A DNA stretch of 64,000 nt from Flavobacteriales bacterium (GTDB lineage: Bacteria; Bacteroidota; Bacteroidia; Flavobacteriales_F; PHOS-HE28), in assembly GCA_016703005.1 (NCBI GenBank), contig JADJCX010000020.1, forward strand, positions 1 to 64,000, given 5' to 3'. A model generated the notes under the pieces. It did no database searches, was not told where the DNA came from, and was given only the letters and a program-made list of their open reading frames with translations. Made by a program: the position numbers and the translations under genes. Numbering within the stretch: position 1 is the stretch's first letter; each line of letters starts with the position of its first letter. Shown one piece after another: positions 17,487 to 27,185 of the stretch.

Positions 17487-19721
17487 ATGCCCCCTTTAAG
17501 CCTTCGCCCGTGCGTCCTTTTCATGTGTGCGACCATGGCCTGCGGTACGCTGGCCCAACAGAATGATAACTGGCATTTCGGGCATTTTGCGACCATCGAC
17601 TTCAGTAGCGGCGTTGCCGTTCCGGGTAGCGGGCCACTTGAAGCGCTGGAGGGAACGGCGTGCGTGAGTGATGCGAACGGCGATGTGTTGTTCTACACGG
17701 AAGGCACTACGGTGTGGGACCGCAACAACGCCATAATGCCCAACGGCAGTGGTTTGACCGGGGGGTCTTCATCCACACAGGCCGCGTTGATCGTGCCCAA
17801 GCCAGGTGCTTGCGGCATTTATTACGTTTTCACTACCCAGGACCATTTCGGGAACGGTGCCTTCAGGTACTCCGTGGTGGACATGTGCTTGAACAATGGG
17901 AACGGCGATGTGGTGGCCGGGGAAAAGAACATTCTCATTGCCACCCCATGCGGCGAAAAGATCACCGCGGTTCCGCACGACAACGGGACCGACTACTGGG
18001 TTATCACCCATGAACTGGGCGGCGATGCATTCCTCGCTTTCCAACTCACCCCATCGGGGTTGGTGATGAATCCAGTGTCCACGTCCATCGGTTCAGCGTA
18101 CGCGGCCAATTGCATGATCGGTCCATTGAAAGCTTCGCACAACGGAGAGCACTTGATCTGCCAATCGACGTTCTGCAACATCTGCGAAATGTTCGACTTC
18201 GATGCGTCCACGGGGATCGTTAGCAATGCCGTCAACCTCGTTTCGCAGTACTCACTTCCCGGCGGGTTCTACGGTGTGGAATTCTCGCCGAGCGATGACC
18301 GGCTCTATCTGGCCACTACATGGGTCACTTCACGGCTGTACCAGATCGACCTGACCACCAGCACCCTGACCCAGTTGCAATCGATCCCCGGCAACTACAT
18401 GCTTGGTGCACTGCAGTTGGCCCCTGACGGACGGATCTACTTAGCCCGCACCAACCAGCCTTTCGTGGACGTGATCACCGATCCGGAGGTGAGCGGGACC
18501 GGATGCAACTACACACAGGCCGGGCTCGCGCTGCTGCCGGGCACCACCAGCGATGTGGGACTTCCCTGTATGATCCCGGCTTCGATCATGCAGCCGATAC
18601 CGACCGTTGTTCAGGTGGACCTCGGCCCGGACACATCATTCTGCAACGCGGTATCCTTCACACTTATGGGACCGCTCGCATGCGGTGGTACCCACCTCTG
18701 GCAGGACGGCAGCAACCAGAGCACGTTCGTTGTGGATGCCCCTGGCACTTACTGGCTCGACTTCTCTTCAGCTTGCGGCACAGGTTCCGACACATTGGTG
18801 GTCAGCAGCCTGGGGAATGTGTTCTTCGATCTTGGTGAAGACACTGTCCTCTGTTCAGGGGCTGAGTTCGACCTTCAAGTACCAACGAACGTTGATACGG
18901 TTTTGTGGCAGGACGGAAGCACTGCGGGTAGCTACACCGTTACCGGCGCAGGTACGTTCTGGGCCGTGGTCACATCGTCGGGCTGCACGGGTTCGGACAC
19001 CATTGCGGTGGTGGAAGAAGTCGCACCGACCGTAACCCTCGACAACGACACCCTGATCTGCGCAGGCACAAGCATCGAACTGACCGCTACGACGATCAAT
19101 GCCGCATGGCTGCAATGGAGCAATGGGGGCACAACTGCGACCATCACCGTGGTCGACGGTGGGACTTATTCCGTTGAAGTGGGCAACGTGTGCGGATCGG
19201 ACAGCGACTCCATCATGGTCTCGTTCGCGCCGCGTTCCGACCCTTTGCCGGATGCCGTGATCTGTGGAAGTGCTTTGGCCTCGATAGGTCCCGGTGCATC
19301 CATTGATGGGGTGCTTTGGAACACCGGGGAAACCACCAACACGATCCAAGTTCCGGAAGGCACTTATTGGTTCTCCGGAACGGATGGCTTCGGATGCGAG
19401 GTGATGGACACCCTCGAAGTGGTGTTCGTCCCCGGGACGGTGAGTGCGGCATGGGTACCGAACGTGATCTCACCGAACGGCGATGGCCTCAATGATCTGT
19501 TCACGGTCGTCGGCGGAGCAGTGACCGATGTCTCCATCACCATTTTCGATCGGTGGGGCATGAAGATGTATGCTGCCAAGAACGGCGCTGGTTGGAACGG
19601 GAAGGTGGACAACACCGGCGCGGACGTTCCGGACGGGACGTACTACTACTTGGTCGAACATCGGAACGCGTGTGATGGTGCTGCGCACTCCGAACACGGC
19701 GTGGTAACGTTGATGCGATAA
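17487..19721 (+). CDS. secreted protein with gliding-motility-type (CHU_C) T9SS C-terminal domain
   Basis: 744 residues with a signal peptide ending GTLAQ. The first 360 or so residues look like a beta-propeller common at the N-terminus of such proteins (DNWHFGHFATIDFSSG, VSDANGDVLFYTEG). Then come Ig-like or PKD-like repeats with the recurring LGxDTxxC...GSxxxSTFxVxxxGTYW pattern at about residues 375-640. The end (PNVISPNGDGLNDLF, ITIFDRWGMKMY, VPDGTYYYLVE) is the CHU_C or type B T9SS sorting domain. The product should be exported by type IX secretion as a large adhesin-like surface protein. Start chosen at the ATG directly before the hydrophobic segment. Confidence 0.9.
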   Translation: MPPLSLRPCVLFMCATMACGTLAQQNDNWHFGHFATIDFSSGVAVPGSGPLEALEGTACVSDANGDVLFYTEGTTVWDRNNAIMPNGSGLTGGSSSTQAALIVPKPGACGIYYVFTTQDHFGNGAFRYSVVDMCLNNGNGDVVAGEKNILIATPCGEKITAVPHDNGTDYWVITHELGGDAFLAFQLTPSGLVMNPVSTSIGSAYAANCMIGPLKASHNGEHLICQSTFCNICEMFDFDASTGIVSNAVNLVSQYSLPGGFYGVEFSPSDDRLYLATTWVTSRLYQIDLTTSTLTQLQSIPGNYMLGALQLAPDGRIYLARTNQPFVDVITDPEVSGTGCNYTQAGLALLPGTTSDVGLPCMIPASIMQPIPTVVQVDLGPDTSFCNAVSFTLMGPLACGGTHLWQDGSNQSTFVVDAPGTYWLDFSSACGTGSDTLVVSSLGNVFFDLGEDTVLCSGAEFDLQVPTNVDTVLWQDGSTAGSYTVTGAGTFWAVVTSSGCTGSDTIAVVEEVAPTVTLDNDTLICAGTSIELTATTINAAWLQWSNGGTTATITVVDGGTYSVEVGNVCGSDSDSIMVSFAPRSDPLPDAVICGSALASIGPGASIDGVLWNTGETTNTIQVPEGTYWFSGTDGFGCEVMDTLEVVFVPGTVSAAWVPNVISPNGDGLNDLFTVVGGAVTDVSITIFDRWGMKMYAAKNGAGWNGKVDNTGADVPDGTYYYLVEHRNACDGAAHSEHGVVTLMR

Positions 19722-19745
19722 GCAAACGACCGACCCTGCTCGATC

Positions 19746-21044
19746 CTAATTGCCTGCCGGGATCAAGCCAGCGATCGTCGATGCCTGCGTGCGGCGCTCA
19801 TAGTCGCTCACGCGTGCTTCGATCCGTTCCGGCCCCGGAGCGCCTTTCAGCCTGTCATCCAGCCAATGCATCATCGCATTGCGGTCCGAACGATCGAACA
19901 TGCGACCAGCGCCACACGCGTGGATGATGGCTGCCGCATCGCCGGACTTCGGTCCGAGACCAAGAATGGGCTTGTTCATGGCGAGGTACTCGAAGAGTTT
20001 GCCGGTGAGTATCCGCTCTTCACCCTCTCCACTCGGGATAACGAGCAAAAGCATGTTCGCCGCCGCCATCTCCTGCAACGCTTCATCGTGAGGTACAGGT
20101 GCTATCCAAGTGCATATGTCATCAACGCCTTCACCGATGGCGAGCGCTTTCACTTCGGCGGAAACGCTACCCACGAAACGCAACTCGATGGCGGTGTGGC
20201 CGCCACTTCGCACTGCGGAGACAGCCGAGAAAAATGCTCTCGGATCGTACGACCCGGCCATCGTTCCAACATACGTGATACGAAAAACATCCCCGCCAGT
20301 TGACGGTTTCGCGATGCGCTCGACATCCATGCGATCGAACCCGTTCGGGATCACGGTGATCTTCTTCCCTACCTCCTCCCCATATCGCGCAGCGAAAGAC
20401 TTCTTCATCGATGGACCCACCACCACCACCGCGTCGGCTTCGTTCATCACCCGCGCTTCCCATAGCGCGTCCAGCCGCTCGGCGCGTGGTCCTTTCATCA
20501 GCTCTTTCGCGAAGTAGATATCGGTCCACGGGTCGCGCAGGTCAGCGATCCAATGCAGCGTAGGGAAACGTTTCTTCAACTCCAACCCGATCAGTTGCGA
20601 GCTGTGCGGAGGCGATGAGATGATGATCGTGCCGATCTTCTCACGGGCTATGACATCCGCAGCGGCTTCAACAGCGTACCTCACCCACCCACGTCGTGCA
20701 TCCGGGATCATCCAGTTGCCACGCACCCAGCGCATGGCCCGCTGCATTAGACCTTCGCGCTTTGCACCTGCGAAGCCGGCATGCGGCACGGCCTTCTTAC
20801 CCGCAACAGCCCCAAGTATGCGCAACGGCTCGAACGACTTAGTGCGGATCACGCGCACCTCTTTGGCCACTTCGGCCATCAACGATGCATCGATGCTCGG
20901 GTAGCTCGCTTGATCGGGATCCACGGTGAGCACCACGGGCTCCACGCCGAACTCCGGCAGGTACTTCACGAACTTCAACCCACGCTGCACGCCCGCACCT
21001 CCGCTCGGTGGCCAGTAGTAGGTGATGAAGAGAATACGCTTCAT
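19746..21044 (-). CDS. family 4-type glycosyltransferase (GT-B fold)
   Basis: 432 residues, intact. The N-terminus MKRILFITYYWPPSGGAGVQ is typical of GT4-like enzymes of Bacteroidota; ADLRDPW, VIPNGFD, ITYVGTMAGSYDPRAFF and EYLAMNKPILGLGP give the two Rossmann halves and a donor-site region. Donor and acceptor are unknown. It follows the YfhO-type gene by ten bases and probably shares its transcript, which suggests that a membrane lipid-linked sugar is involved. It converges on the CHU_C gene with a gap of 24 bases and no visible terminator hairpin. Confidence 0.85.
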   Translation of the reverse strand: MKRILFITYYWPPSGGAGVQRGLKFVKYLPEFGVEPVVLTVDPDQASYPSIDASLMAEVAKEVRVIRTKSFEPLRILGAVAGKKAVPHAGFAGAKREGLMQRAMRWVRGNWMIPDARRGWVRYAVEAAADVIAREKIGTIIISSPPHSSQLIGLELKKRFPTLHWIADLRDPWTDIYFAKELMKGPRAERLDALWEARVMNEADAVVVVGPSMKKSFAARYGEEVGKKITVIPNGFDRMDVERIAKPSTGGDVFRITYVGTMAGSYDPRAFFSAVSAVRSGGHTAIELRFVGSVSAEVKALAIGEGVDDICTWIAPVPHDEALQEMAAANMLLLVIPSGEGEERILTGKLFEYLAMNKPILGLGPKSGDAAAIIHACGAGRMFDRSDRNAMMHWLDDRLKGAPGPERIEARVSDYERRTQASTIAGLIPAGN

Positions 21045-21054
21045 GCCTGAAGCA

Positions 21055-23893
21055 TCATGCCGCTTCGGTCAGTGATCCACTTGTGCTTGACTTCTTCCAG
21101 TCCATATACAGCGCACCAGCGGCGATCAACAACACCAACAACGAACCGATCAAGCTGATCGTGCCACCAGCGGTGAACGTGCGGCTCTGCACTTGGAACA
21201 CTATGCTGTGCTCACCGGCCGGCACGTTCATGGCGCGCAGGATGTAGTTGGCCCGCACGTAGGGCGCAGGCTGCCCATCAATGGTGGCCACCCAATCCGG
21301 TCCGTACCAGATCTCGCTGAACACGATGACTCCGCCACTCGCGCTACGACAAGTGTATTCCATGCGGTCCGAGGCGTATTGTTTCAACTCCACCGTTGCG
21401 CTGGGGTCGCTTACGGCGGGTTGCGGCAGATCGGCGCGGTAACGCTCGTCAACCACGACAACGCTGTCGGGTTGCAAACCATTGATGGCCTGGATCTCCT
21501 CGTCGCTGTTCTTCACCCACTTTACTTGCTCCACGAACCACGCGGCACCCAGCGCGTGCAGGTTACGGATCGGTGCTTTCGTGGGATCGATGATGAGGTA
21601 GCGCGCGTTGAGCATATTGAGCGCCGGCTGCTGAGCCAACACATCGTTCACCTCCTGCATGCTCGTTGCTCCACGTATGCCCGCTCCGAAATCCCTGATC
21701 TCGGGCGACAAGTGGAACTCGATCATCTCCTGATAGCGCTTCAGCTTGGCGCCGTGGTATCCGCCAATGCTCTTGTGCAGCCAGCTGGTGCTGGCATCGT
21801 TGAACGGGTTACCGAGGTTGGCCACGCGATAGTGTGTCGACCGGCGTAAGGCGCTGAACCGTGCGAGCGTTTCGTCCTCCTTGGTCATCATCTTCATGCG
21901 TCCGCTGAGTCCGCTTTTCTTCTCTTTCAGGCGGGCCATCACCGCTTCGAACTCCGCATTGAAAGCCGGGTTATTGGTCGACTCGGCTTGAAGAATGGCC
22001 AAGTCCGCACCCGTTGCTTCATACGGCATCGCATTGTCGACAGGCTCCTCCCACTGGGGCTTGCCGTTCTCCTTCTTCGCATCGCTGTTCACGTAGCGCC
22101 GATCAATGGTCCATTGGTCGAGGAGAAGCAGAACGCCCAGACCTCCGAGCACAACAGCTTTGTTCGCCTTGCCCTTGCCGAAGAACCAAAGCAGTGCGGC
22201 ACCTGCAACGATGAAGCCGAAACTGCGCCACGCATCTGCACTGAACACTCCGGTACGCCATGACTTCAATCCGTCGATGTAGTCCTGTGCTTTGTTCGCT
22301 TCGGCAGCACCCGCAGCGGCTTCCGCTTCCAATTGCGCGGCTTCGTTATCGCTGAAGAAACTGAAGAAGGTGTCCGGCGTGATCGCCATCACCGCCACCA
22401 CGAGCGCAAGACTTCCCGCCGTAATGAGGAATCGGCGCTGGGCGAGTTTGTCCCATGTTCCTTGCTTCAACAGACGATCGAGATACAGAATGCCCAAGAC
22501 CGGTGCCGCGAGTTCAACGATCACCAGGATGATGGTGACCGCGCGGAACTTGTTGTAGCCCGGCAAATGGTCGAGGAAGAAATCAGTGAGCGGCATCAGG
22601 TTCTTCCCCCAGGAAAGAGTGAGCGTAAGCACCAGCGCCGCGAAGAGCGCATATCCCAAGGTGTCCTTCCACAGGAAAGCACCGGCCAGCAGGTAGGCCA
22701 CCAGTAACAAGCCTGCAACCATGGGACTGGTCACGTAGATAAGCGCAACCATGACCGCAAGGCCAGCCAGCGCCCACCATCTGCCAAGCGCCTCGGCCTG
22801 CGACAAGGCGAGCAACATGAGCAACACCACGATCGCGCCCAAGTAAACCGGACCGCTAGTGACCATTTGATCGCCCCAATAGGAGTTGATGTAGCTGCTC
22901 TGGTACTTCTCGCCCACGATGCGTTTGAAATCCTGGTCCTTGATCGCATCGAAATCCTTACGATCATTGATGATGCTTCCGCTGGCGCCACCCTTGGCGT
23001 TGGGTATCAATAACGTAAAGCTCTCCTGCTTGCCATAGCTCCATTGCGTAACGTAATCGCGGTCCAGTCCGGTGGTCTGGTTGGCCACGGCCGATGAGCC
23101 ATCGGGCGTGATCGTCAGTTCGGTCTTTCCCCGCGTGGTGTATTTGCCGTACTCGTATGTGCTCCACAACAAACCTGCATTGCACAACACCGCAAGCACC
23201 ACGGCCACCAGTGCCAATGCCGATCGGCGTATGAACGGCACGATCGTTTTTCGCGCACCGCCTTCACCGCTTCCGCGAAAGCGAACAGAGCGAGCACCAG
23301 TCCGAGATAGTAGGTGACCTGTACGTGGTTCTGCAGGACCTCCAAAGCCATGAAGAGCGCGAGCAAAGCGGCCCCCAACATCTCCTTGCCGCGATACAGC
23401 AGCACAAAAGCCCCGAGCACCGGTGGCATCCAGCCGATCGCTGCGGCCTTGCTGTTGTGACCGGCATCAATGATCAAGAAAAGTAACTGCTGAACGCGAA
23501 AGCAAGCGCGCCGACAAGCGCTGTCCATTTATCAACGCGCAAACAGAGCAACAACATGTACATGCCGGCGAGGTAGAGGAACAGGAAACTCGCAGGCGCC
23601 GGCAGCCAAAGCCGAAAAGCCTTGTCCACGTACTTCAACACATTGCCTTTGAACAACACACTGATCTGGTAGGCGGGCATACCGCTGAACATGCTGCCCA
23701 CCCACAACGGTTCCTCCCCGGTGGCATCACGGTGCTCGACGATCTCCTGGCTCGACCCCTTGAACTGCTGGATGTCCTGCTGCGCCAGTCGCTTGCCATC
23801 GACCACCGGACTGAAATAGGCGAGACTGAGGGCGAGGAAAACGATGATCGCTGCACCGATGGGCAGCAGGTTCTTCAACAGGTTGTTCCGCAT
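21055..23893 (-). CDS. YfhO family multi-pass membrane protein (two frameshifts)
   Basis: Three overlapping fragments join into one YfhO protein of about 945 residues. Fragment one (from the ATG at 23893) reads to VGALAFAFSSYF; near 23480 a TTTT run seems one T short, and the repaired reading continues FFLIIDAGHNSKAAAIGW. Near 23245 an AAAAA run is one A short, repaired VREKTIVPFIRRSAL. About a dozen transmembrane helices are followed by a soluble C-terminal region (PAPYVRANYILRAMNVPAGEHSIVF) and a final helix. In Firmicutes YfhO works in lipoteichoic acid glycosylation with a GT partner; here a GT4 gene follows directly. Its substrate in Bacteroidota is unknown. Confidence 0.85.
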
Positions 23894-23912
23894 ACTGGTT
23901 CTATTTCAATGA

Positions 23913-24167
23913 TCACTTCACTTCCTCGTAGTCCGCGTCTTCCACCGGCCCTTGGTATCCGGGCGATCGTGGGTCGCTCTTGTCCAAGCGTTCAATGCGC
24001 ACCTCGCCCTTCACGCGCGGGTCGGGTTTTGTTTGATGGAAGGTGCTCCGGCTCTTCTGCGTGGCGTTCCAAACGATGTATGCCTTCACCAGAAACCGCA
24101 CGACCCACCACACCACGATGATGGTGACCAGGGTGCGGAAGAACCCGGTGAAACTTGCTTCGTTCAT
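23913..24167 (-). CDS. DUF4834 family small membrane protein
   Basis: 84 residues: one N-terminal membrane helix (FFRTLVTIIVVWWVVRFLVKAY), then a polar tail ending EDADYEEVK. This shape matches DUF4834, a short Bacteroidota-specific family of unknown function that is often found next to YfhO genes. It is the first gene of the minus-strand run DUF4834-YfhO-GT4, with 19 bases to the YfhO start, and is divergent from the second YfhO-like gene. The role of the family is unknown. Confidence 0.8.
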   Translation of the reverse strand: MNEASFTGFFRTLVTIIVVWWVVRFLVKAYIVWNATQKSRSTFHQTKPDPRVKGEVRIERLDKSDPRSPGYQGPVEDADYEEVK

Positions 24168-24275
24168 TCCAATGGCTTCGTGCCAAGCGCTTCTTCCCGA
24201 TCCATCGGGAGCGGGCGAAAGTACCGATCGCGCCGTGAGCTTTGAAGGTGCAGTGCCCGGCTATCTTCCGCACCG

Positions 24276-26894
24276 ATGAAGGCCTTCGTTCAACGCATTC
24301 GCCGCACCATCGGGGGCTGGCCTGAAGATCTTAGGGCGTTCCTCTTCCTTGCCGTCTGTGCGCTGATCGCTTGGTGGCCTCTGGCCACCTTCACCTATTG
24401 TGTGGTGCATGGCGACATGCTCGATTGCTGGCTGCCGTGGCGCACGTTCATCGCGGACTGTTTGCAGAACGGCGAGTGGCCCGTGTGGAACCCCTACCAG
24501 CAGATGGGTTATCCGGTGCATGCGGACCTGCAAGGCCCGGCATGGTATCCGGAAGCGCTGCTGCTCGGCGGCACGATCGGGCAGAGCATTTATGTGTTGC
24601 AGTCGCTGGTGATCGTCTACCTGCTGGTGGCTGGCATGGGTATGTACCGGCTGGCGAAGCAGTTCTGCGGAAGTCATAGTGCGGCCTTGGCCGTCGGCGT
24701 TGCATACATGCTGTCGGGCTTTTTCACAGCCCACGTCATGCATCAGTATTCATTCATCAGCGGCGCTTGGTGGCCGTGGATGTTCGCCGCCTTCATGCGG
24801 TTGCTCGATAAACCAAGCTGGCGACCGGCCTTGGAAGCGGCGGTTTTCCAGTTCCTGTTGCTCACCGGTGGCAACCACACGTTCACGATCATCGGTTCCT
24901 ACCTGATGTTGGCCCTCATCATAATGCGCAGCATCCAGTTCCTGCGCGCAGGTGATCGCAGAGCCGCATTGCGCCTGTTCGGACACCTGCTCCTTTTCGC
25001 TTGCGCTTCGCTCGTCATGGCTTGTGGAGTGCTGCATGCGTGGTGGTACTCGGCACCGTTCATCGAGCGCATGGGCGGTATGGAATACGCGATGGCTGTG
25101 CAGAACCCGTTCACCTGGAAGGCGACGCTATCGTTCCTGATACCATGGGCCACCACCGGCGGCCCGGAGATCACCGGCACCAACATCACCATGGCCAATG
25201 CGCACATGGGTATGCTCTTGCTGTTGTTTGTACCGCTGGCCTTCCTGCGGAAGCGTACCGCAACGGAGAATGTGCTGCTTGTCTTCGGCGCCGTGTGCCT
25301 GCTCGCCTCATTCGGTGATGCGTTGCCCGTACACCGCTGGTTGTACAGTGCCTTGCCGGGGCTGGATGTCTTCCGCTTCCCCTCGTACTACACCTACTTC
25401 ACATTGTTGTGCTGGTTGTTGCCCGTGGCGCGGACGTTGGCCCAGTGGAATGAACTGACACCACGATCGCGAACCGCACTGTGGGCGTTGATAGCCATTG
25501 CAGCCGCCATCATCCTGATCGCGGTCTTGAGGGCTGCCACTATTCAGTTCGGCTTAGGCTTCGCGCTGGACGATGCGCACGCGAACCTCTTCGAGCGGAT
25601 GAACGCGACGAGCATTGCTGAACGCACCATAGTGCATGGCGTTGTCCAACTCGCGTTACTCGCTGTGTTCGCCGCAATGCTGTGGAAGCGGAAGTTGTTC
25701 TCCACGACACGTCTGGTTGCGCTGGTCGCGATGGAAGGTGTGATCGCGGTGCTGCTGTGCAGTTGGCAGACCGGCATCAGCGATACATCGCCAGGCATCA
25801 TCGATCGCATTGTGGAGATGCGACCGAAGGGTCATGTGCTGGCGGACGCGCGGCCCATGGGCATGAATAAGGATGATAGGCAAGCCTTGAAACCATTGTG
25901 GCGCAATACCAACGTGTTCACCAAGTACAACTCGCACGAAGGCTTCAATAGCTATTGGCCCAAGAGGCACTTGGCGTTACAACAGGACAGTGTCGCGTAT
26001 TACCCTTTGCTCGTCCATCCGCTGGCTTTCCATATAGGCGCACAAACATCCGATCCTTCGAGCGTAGTTGTCGTTGAGCAATGGTCATGTGGAATGCTGA
26101 TACGCTCGAATGCGGCGTCACCCTGTTCCTTGATAGTTCAGCAGAACGATCTCCCTGGATGGCGAGCGAGCATCAAAGGCAAGGAGGTTGAACACTTCGC
26201 CGCATTCGGCGCGGCCATCGGAGTGGCGCTTCCAGCTGGGGAACACCTTGTGCGAATAGAATATTCTCAAGATCACCTCCTCCCATTGCGCTGCTTGTCG
26301 TTGGGCATGTTCGTCGTCATCGTGATGATGCTTGTTCTCGCGTCAACCTCCGGCTTGAATCGTATGGGTCTACTCGGCGGCGTTTTAGCCGTCCTGCTGG
26401 CCAGTGCTGTCGCGGCCTTTTGCAGACTCATTCCCGCAAACGCACAACCGCGCCTAGCGCAGGAGATGAACCCGGTGGTGAACAGCACCATGCTTTTCTC
26501 CACCGGTATGGACTCTCTCATAAACGGAGGTCATGATTGGTCGGCTGGTTACGAGATCAACACTGATGAACTTCGAGCATCCCAGCATGATGCACTGGTC
26601 CTCGAGGGTAGATATCGCTTCGCCCCGGATACGACAACAGAACCAACGGTACCTGAAGCCTATCTGGTAGTAAGCGTGGAAGACGCCCACGGTAACTTCC
26701 ACTTCTATCGAACCGAGCCACTCGTAGGCAGCACGACAGAGACCGCCACTGTACTGGTCGCCCAAGTCGAGCAACTCCGCTGGAAACCGGGCAAGCTCAA
26801 GGCCTATGTCTGGAACAACGGACCGGGCACCGTACTCCTCGACGACTTCCGCGTGAGCGTGATGCCGTGGGACAGTTTGGGGGTCACTTACTGA
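24276..26894 (+). CDS. second YfhO-like multi-pass membrane protein
   Basis: 872 residues in one intact frame. The N-terminus has the layout of YfhO/GT-C-like proteins: a first helix, a loop with HGDMLDCWLPWRTF, WNPYQQMGYPVHAD, then about ten further helices to residue 480. The soluble part contains FTKYNSHEGFNSYWPKRH and the YfhO-like end LIVQQNDLPGWRASIKGK and LPAGEHLVRIEYS, followed by two helices. Unlike the neighbour it carries an extra 150-residue C-terminal beta-rich domain (LINGGHDWSAGYEINTDEL). Probably a membrane glycosyltransferase-like enzyme; the substrate is not predictable. Start at ATG 24276. Confidence 0.8.
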   Translation: MKAFVQRIRRTIGGWPEDLRAFLFLAVCALIAWWPLATFTYCVVHGDMLDCWLPWRTFIADCLQNGEWPVWNPYQQMGYPVHADLQGPAWYPEALLLGGTIGQSIYVLQSLVIVYLLVAGMGMYRLAKQFCGSHSAALAVGVAYMLSGFFTAHVMHQYSFISGAWWPWMFAAFMRLLDKPSWRPALEAAVFQFLLLTGGNHTFTIIGSYLMLALIIMRSIQFLRAGDRRAALRLFGHLLLFACASLVMACGVLHAWWYSAPFIERMGGMEYAMAVQNPFTWKATLSFLIPWATTGGPEITGTNITMANAHMGMLLLLFVPLAFLRKRTATENVLLVFGAVCLLASFGDALPVHRWLYSALPGLDVFRFPSYYTYFTLLCWLLPVARTLAQWNELTPRSRTALWALIAIAAAIILIAVLRAATIQFGLGFALDDAHANLFERMNATSIAERTIVHGVVQLALLAVFAAMLWKRKLFSTTRLVALVAMEGVIAVLLCSWQTGISDTSPGIIDRIVEMRPKGHVLADARPMGMNKDDRQALKPLWRNTNVFTKYNSHEGFNSYWPKRHLALQQDSVAYYPLLVHPLAFHIGAQTSDPSSVVVVEQWSCGMLIRSNAASPCSLIVQQNDLPGWRASIKGKEVEHFAAFGAAIGVALPAGEHLVRIEYSQDHLLPLRCLSLGMFVVIVMMLVLASTSGLNRMGLLGGVLAVLLASAVAAFCRLIPANAQPRLAQEMNPVVNSTMLFSTGMDSLINGGHDWSAGYEINTDELRASQHDALVLEGRYRFAPDTTTEPTVPEAYLVVSVEDAHGNFHFYRTEPLVGSTTETATVLVAQVEQLRWKPGKLKAYVWNNGPGTVLLDDFRVSVMPWDSLGVTY

Positions 26895-27185
26895 TCATCC
26901 GGCGGATAAGCCTACATTCGCGGCCCGTTCCGAGAACGGGAACAAAAACGGCGGTACGAGCTTTCCGCCATCGCTCCCAGGTTGCCGCTGCTAATGGCAT
27001 GGAAGGGTGAAGGCTGAAAGCTGAGGAATACCAAGGGAAGCGGCAGCCCCGCTCATTGGCCCTCTCGCTTCAACCTCACAACCCCTCCCCTTCAACCCGA
27101 GCCAACACTCTTTCCTCTACTGCCAAGTGCGGCGTACCCCACTTGGTCATTGGACCTTGAGTATTGATCATTGATCATTCAACAC
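26895..27185 (+). promoter_or_regulatory. promoter and long leader of the DEAD-box helicase gene
   Basis: TACATTCG at 26913-26920, followed by CGGCCC, matches the -7 promoter box also seen before rpsT and rpmH. If used, it gives a leader of about 255 bases. The leader holds an inverted repeat CCCGTTC/GAACGGG (26924-26940), a purine-rich tract near 27000-27045, a pyrimidine-rich tract near 27058-27110 that could pair with it in part, and a hairpin CCAAGTG/CACTTGG (27123-27146). TGATCATTGATCAT lies just before the ATG. No reading frame is convincing here. Confidence 0.45.

Noticed and set aside
26924..26940. CCCGTTC/GAACGGG hairpin as terminator of the YfhO-like gene
   Set aside because: No T run follows (AACAAAAA instead) and it directly overlaps the promoter box, so it is more likely part of the leader.
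27165..27185. Tandem TGATCAT repeat as an operator or phage attachment site
   Set aside because: Only two short copies, no flanking repeat or integrase gene; mentioned only as part of the helicase leader.
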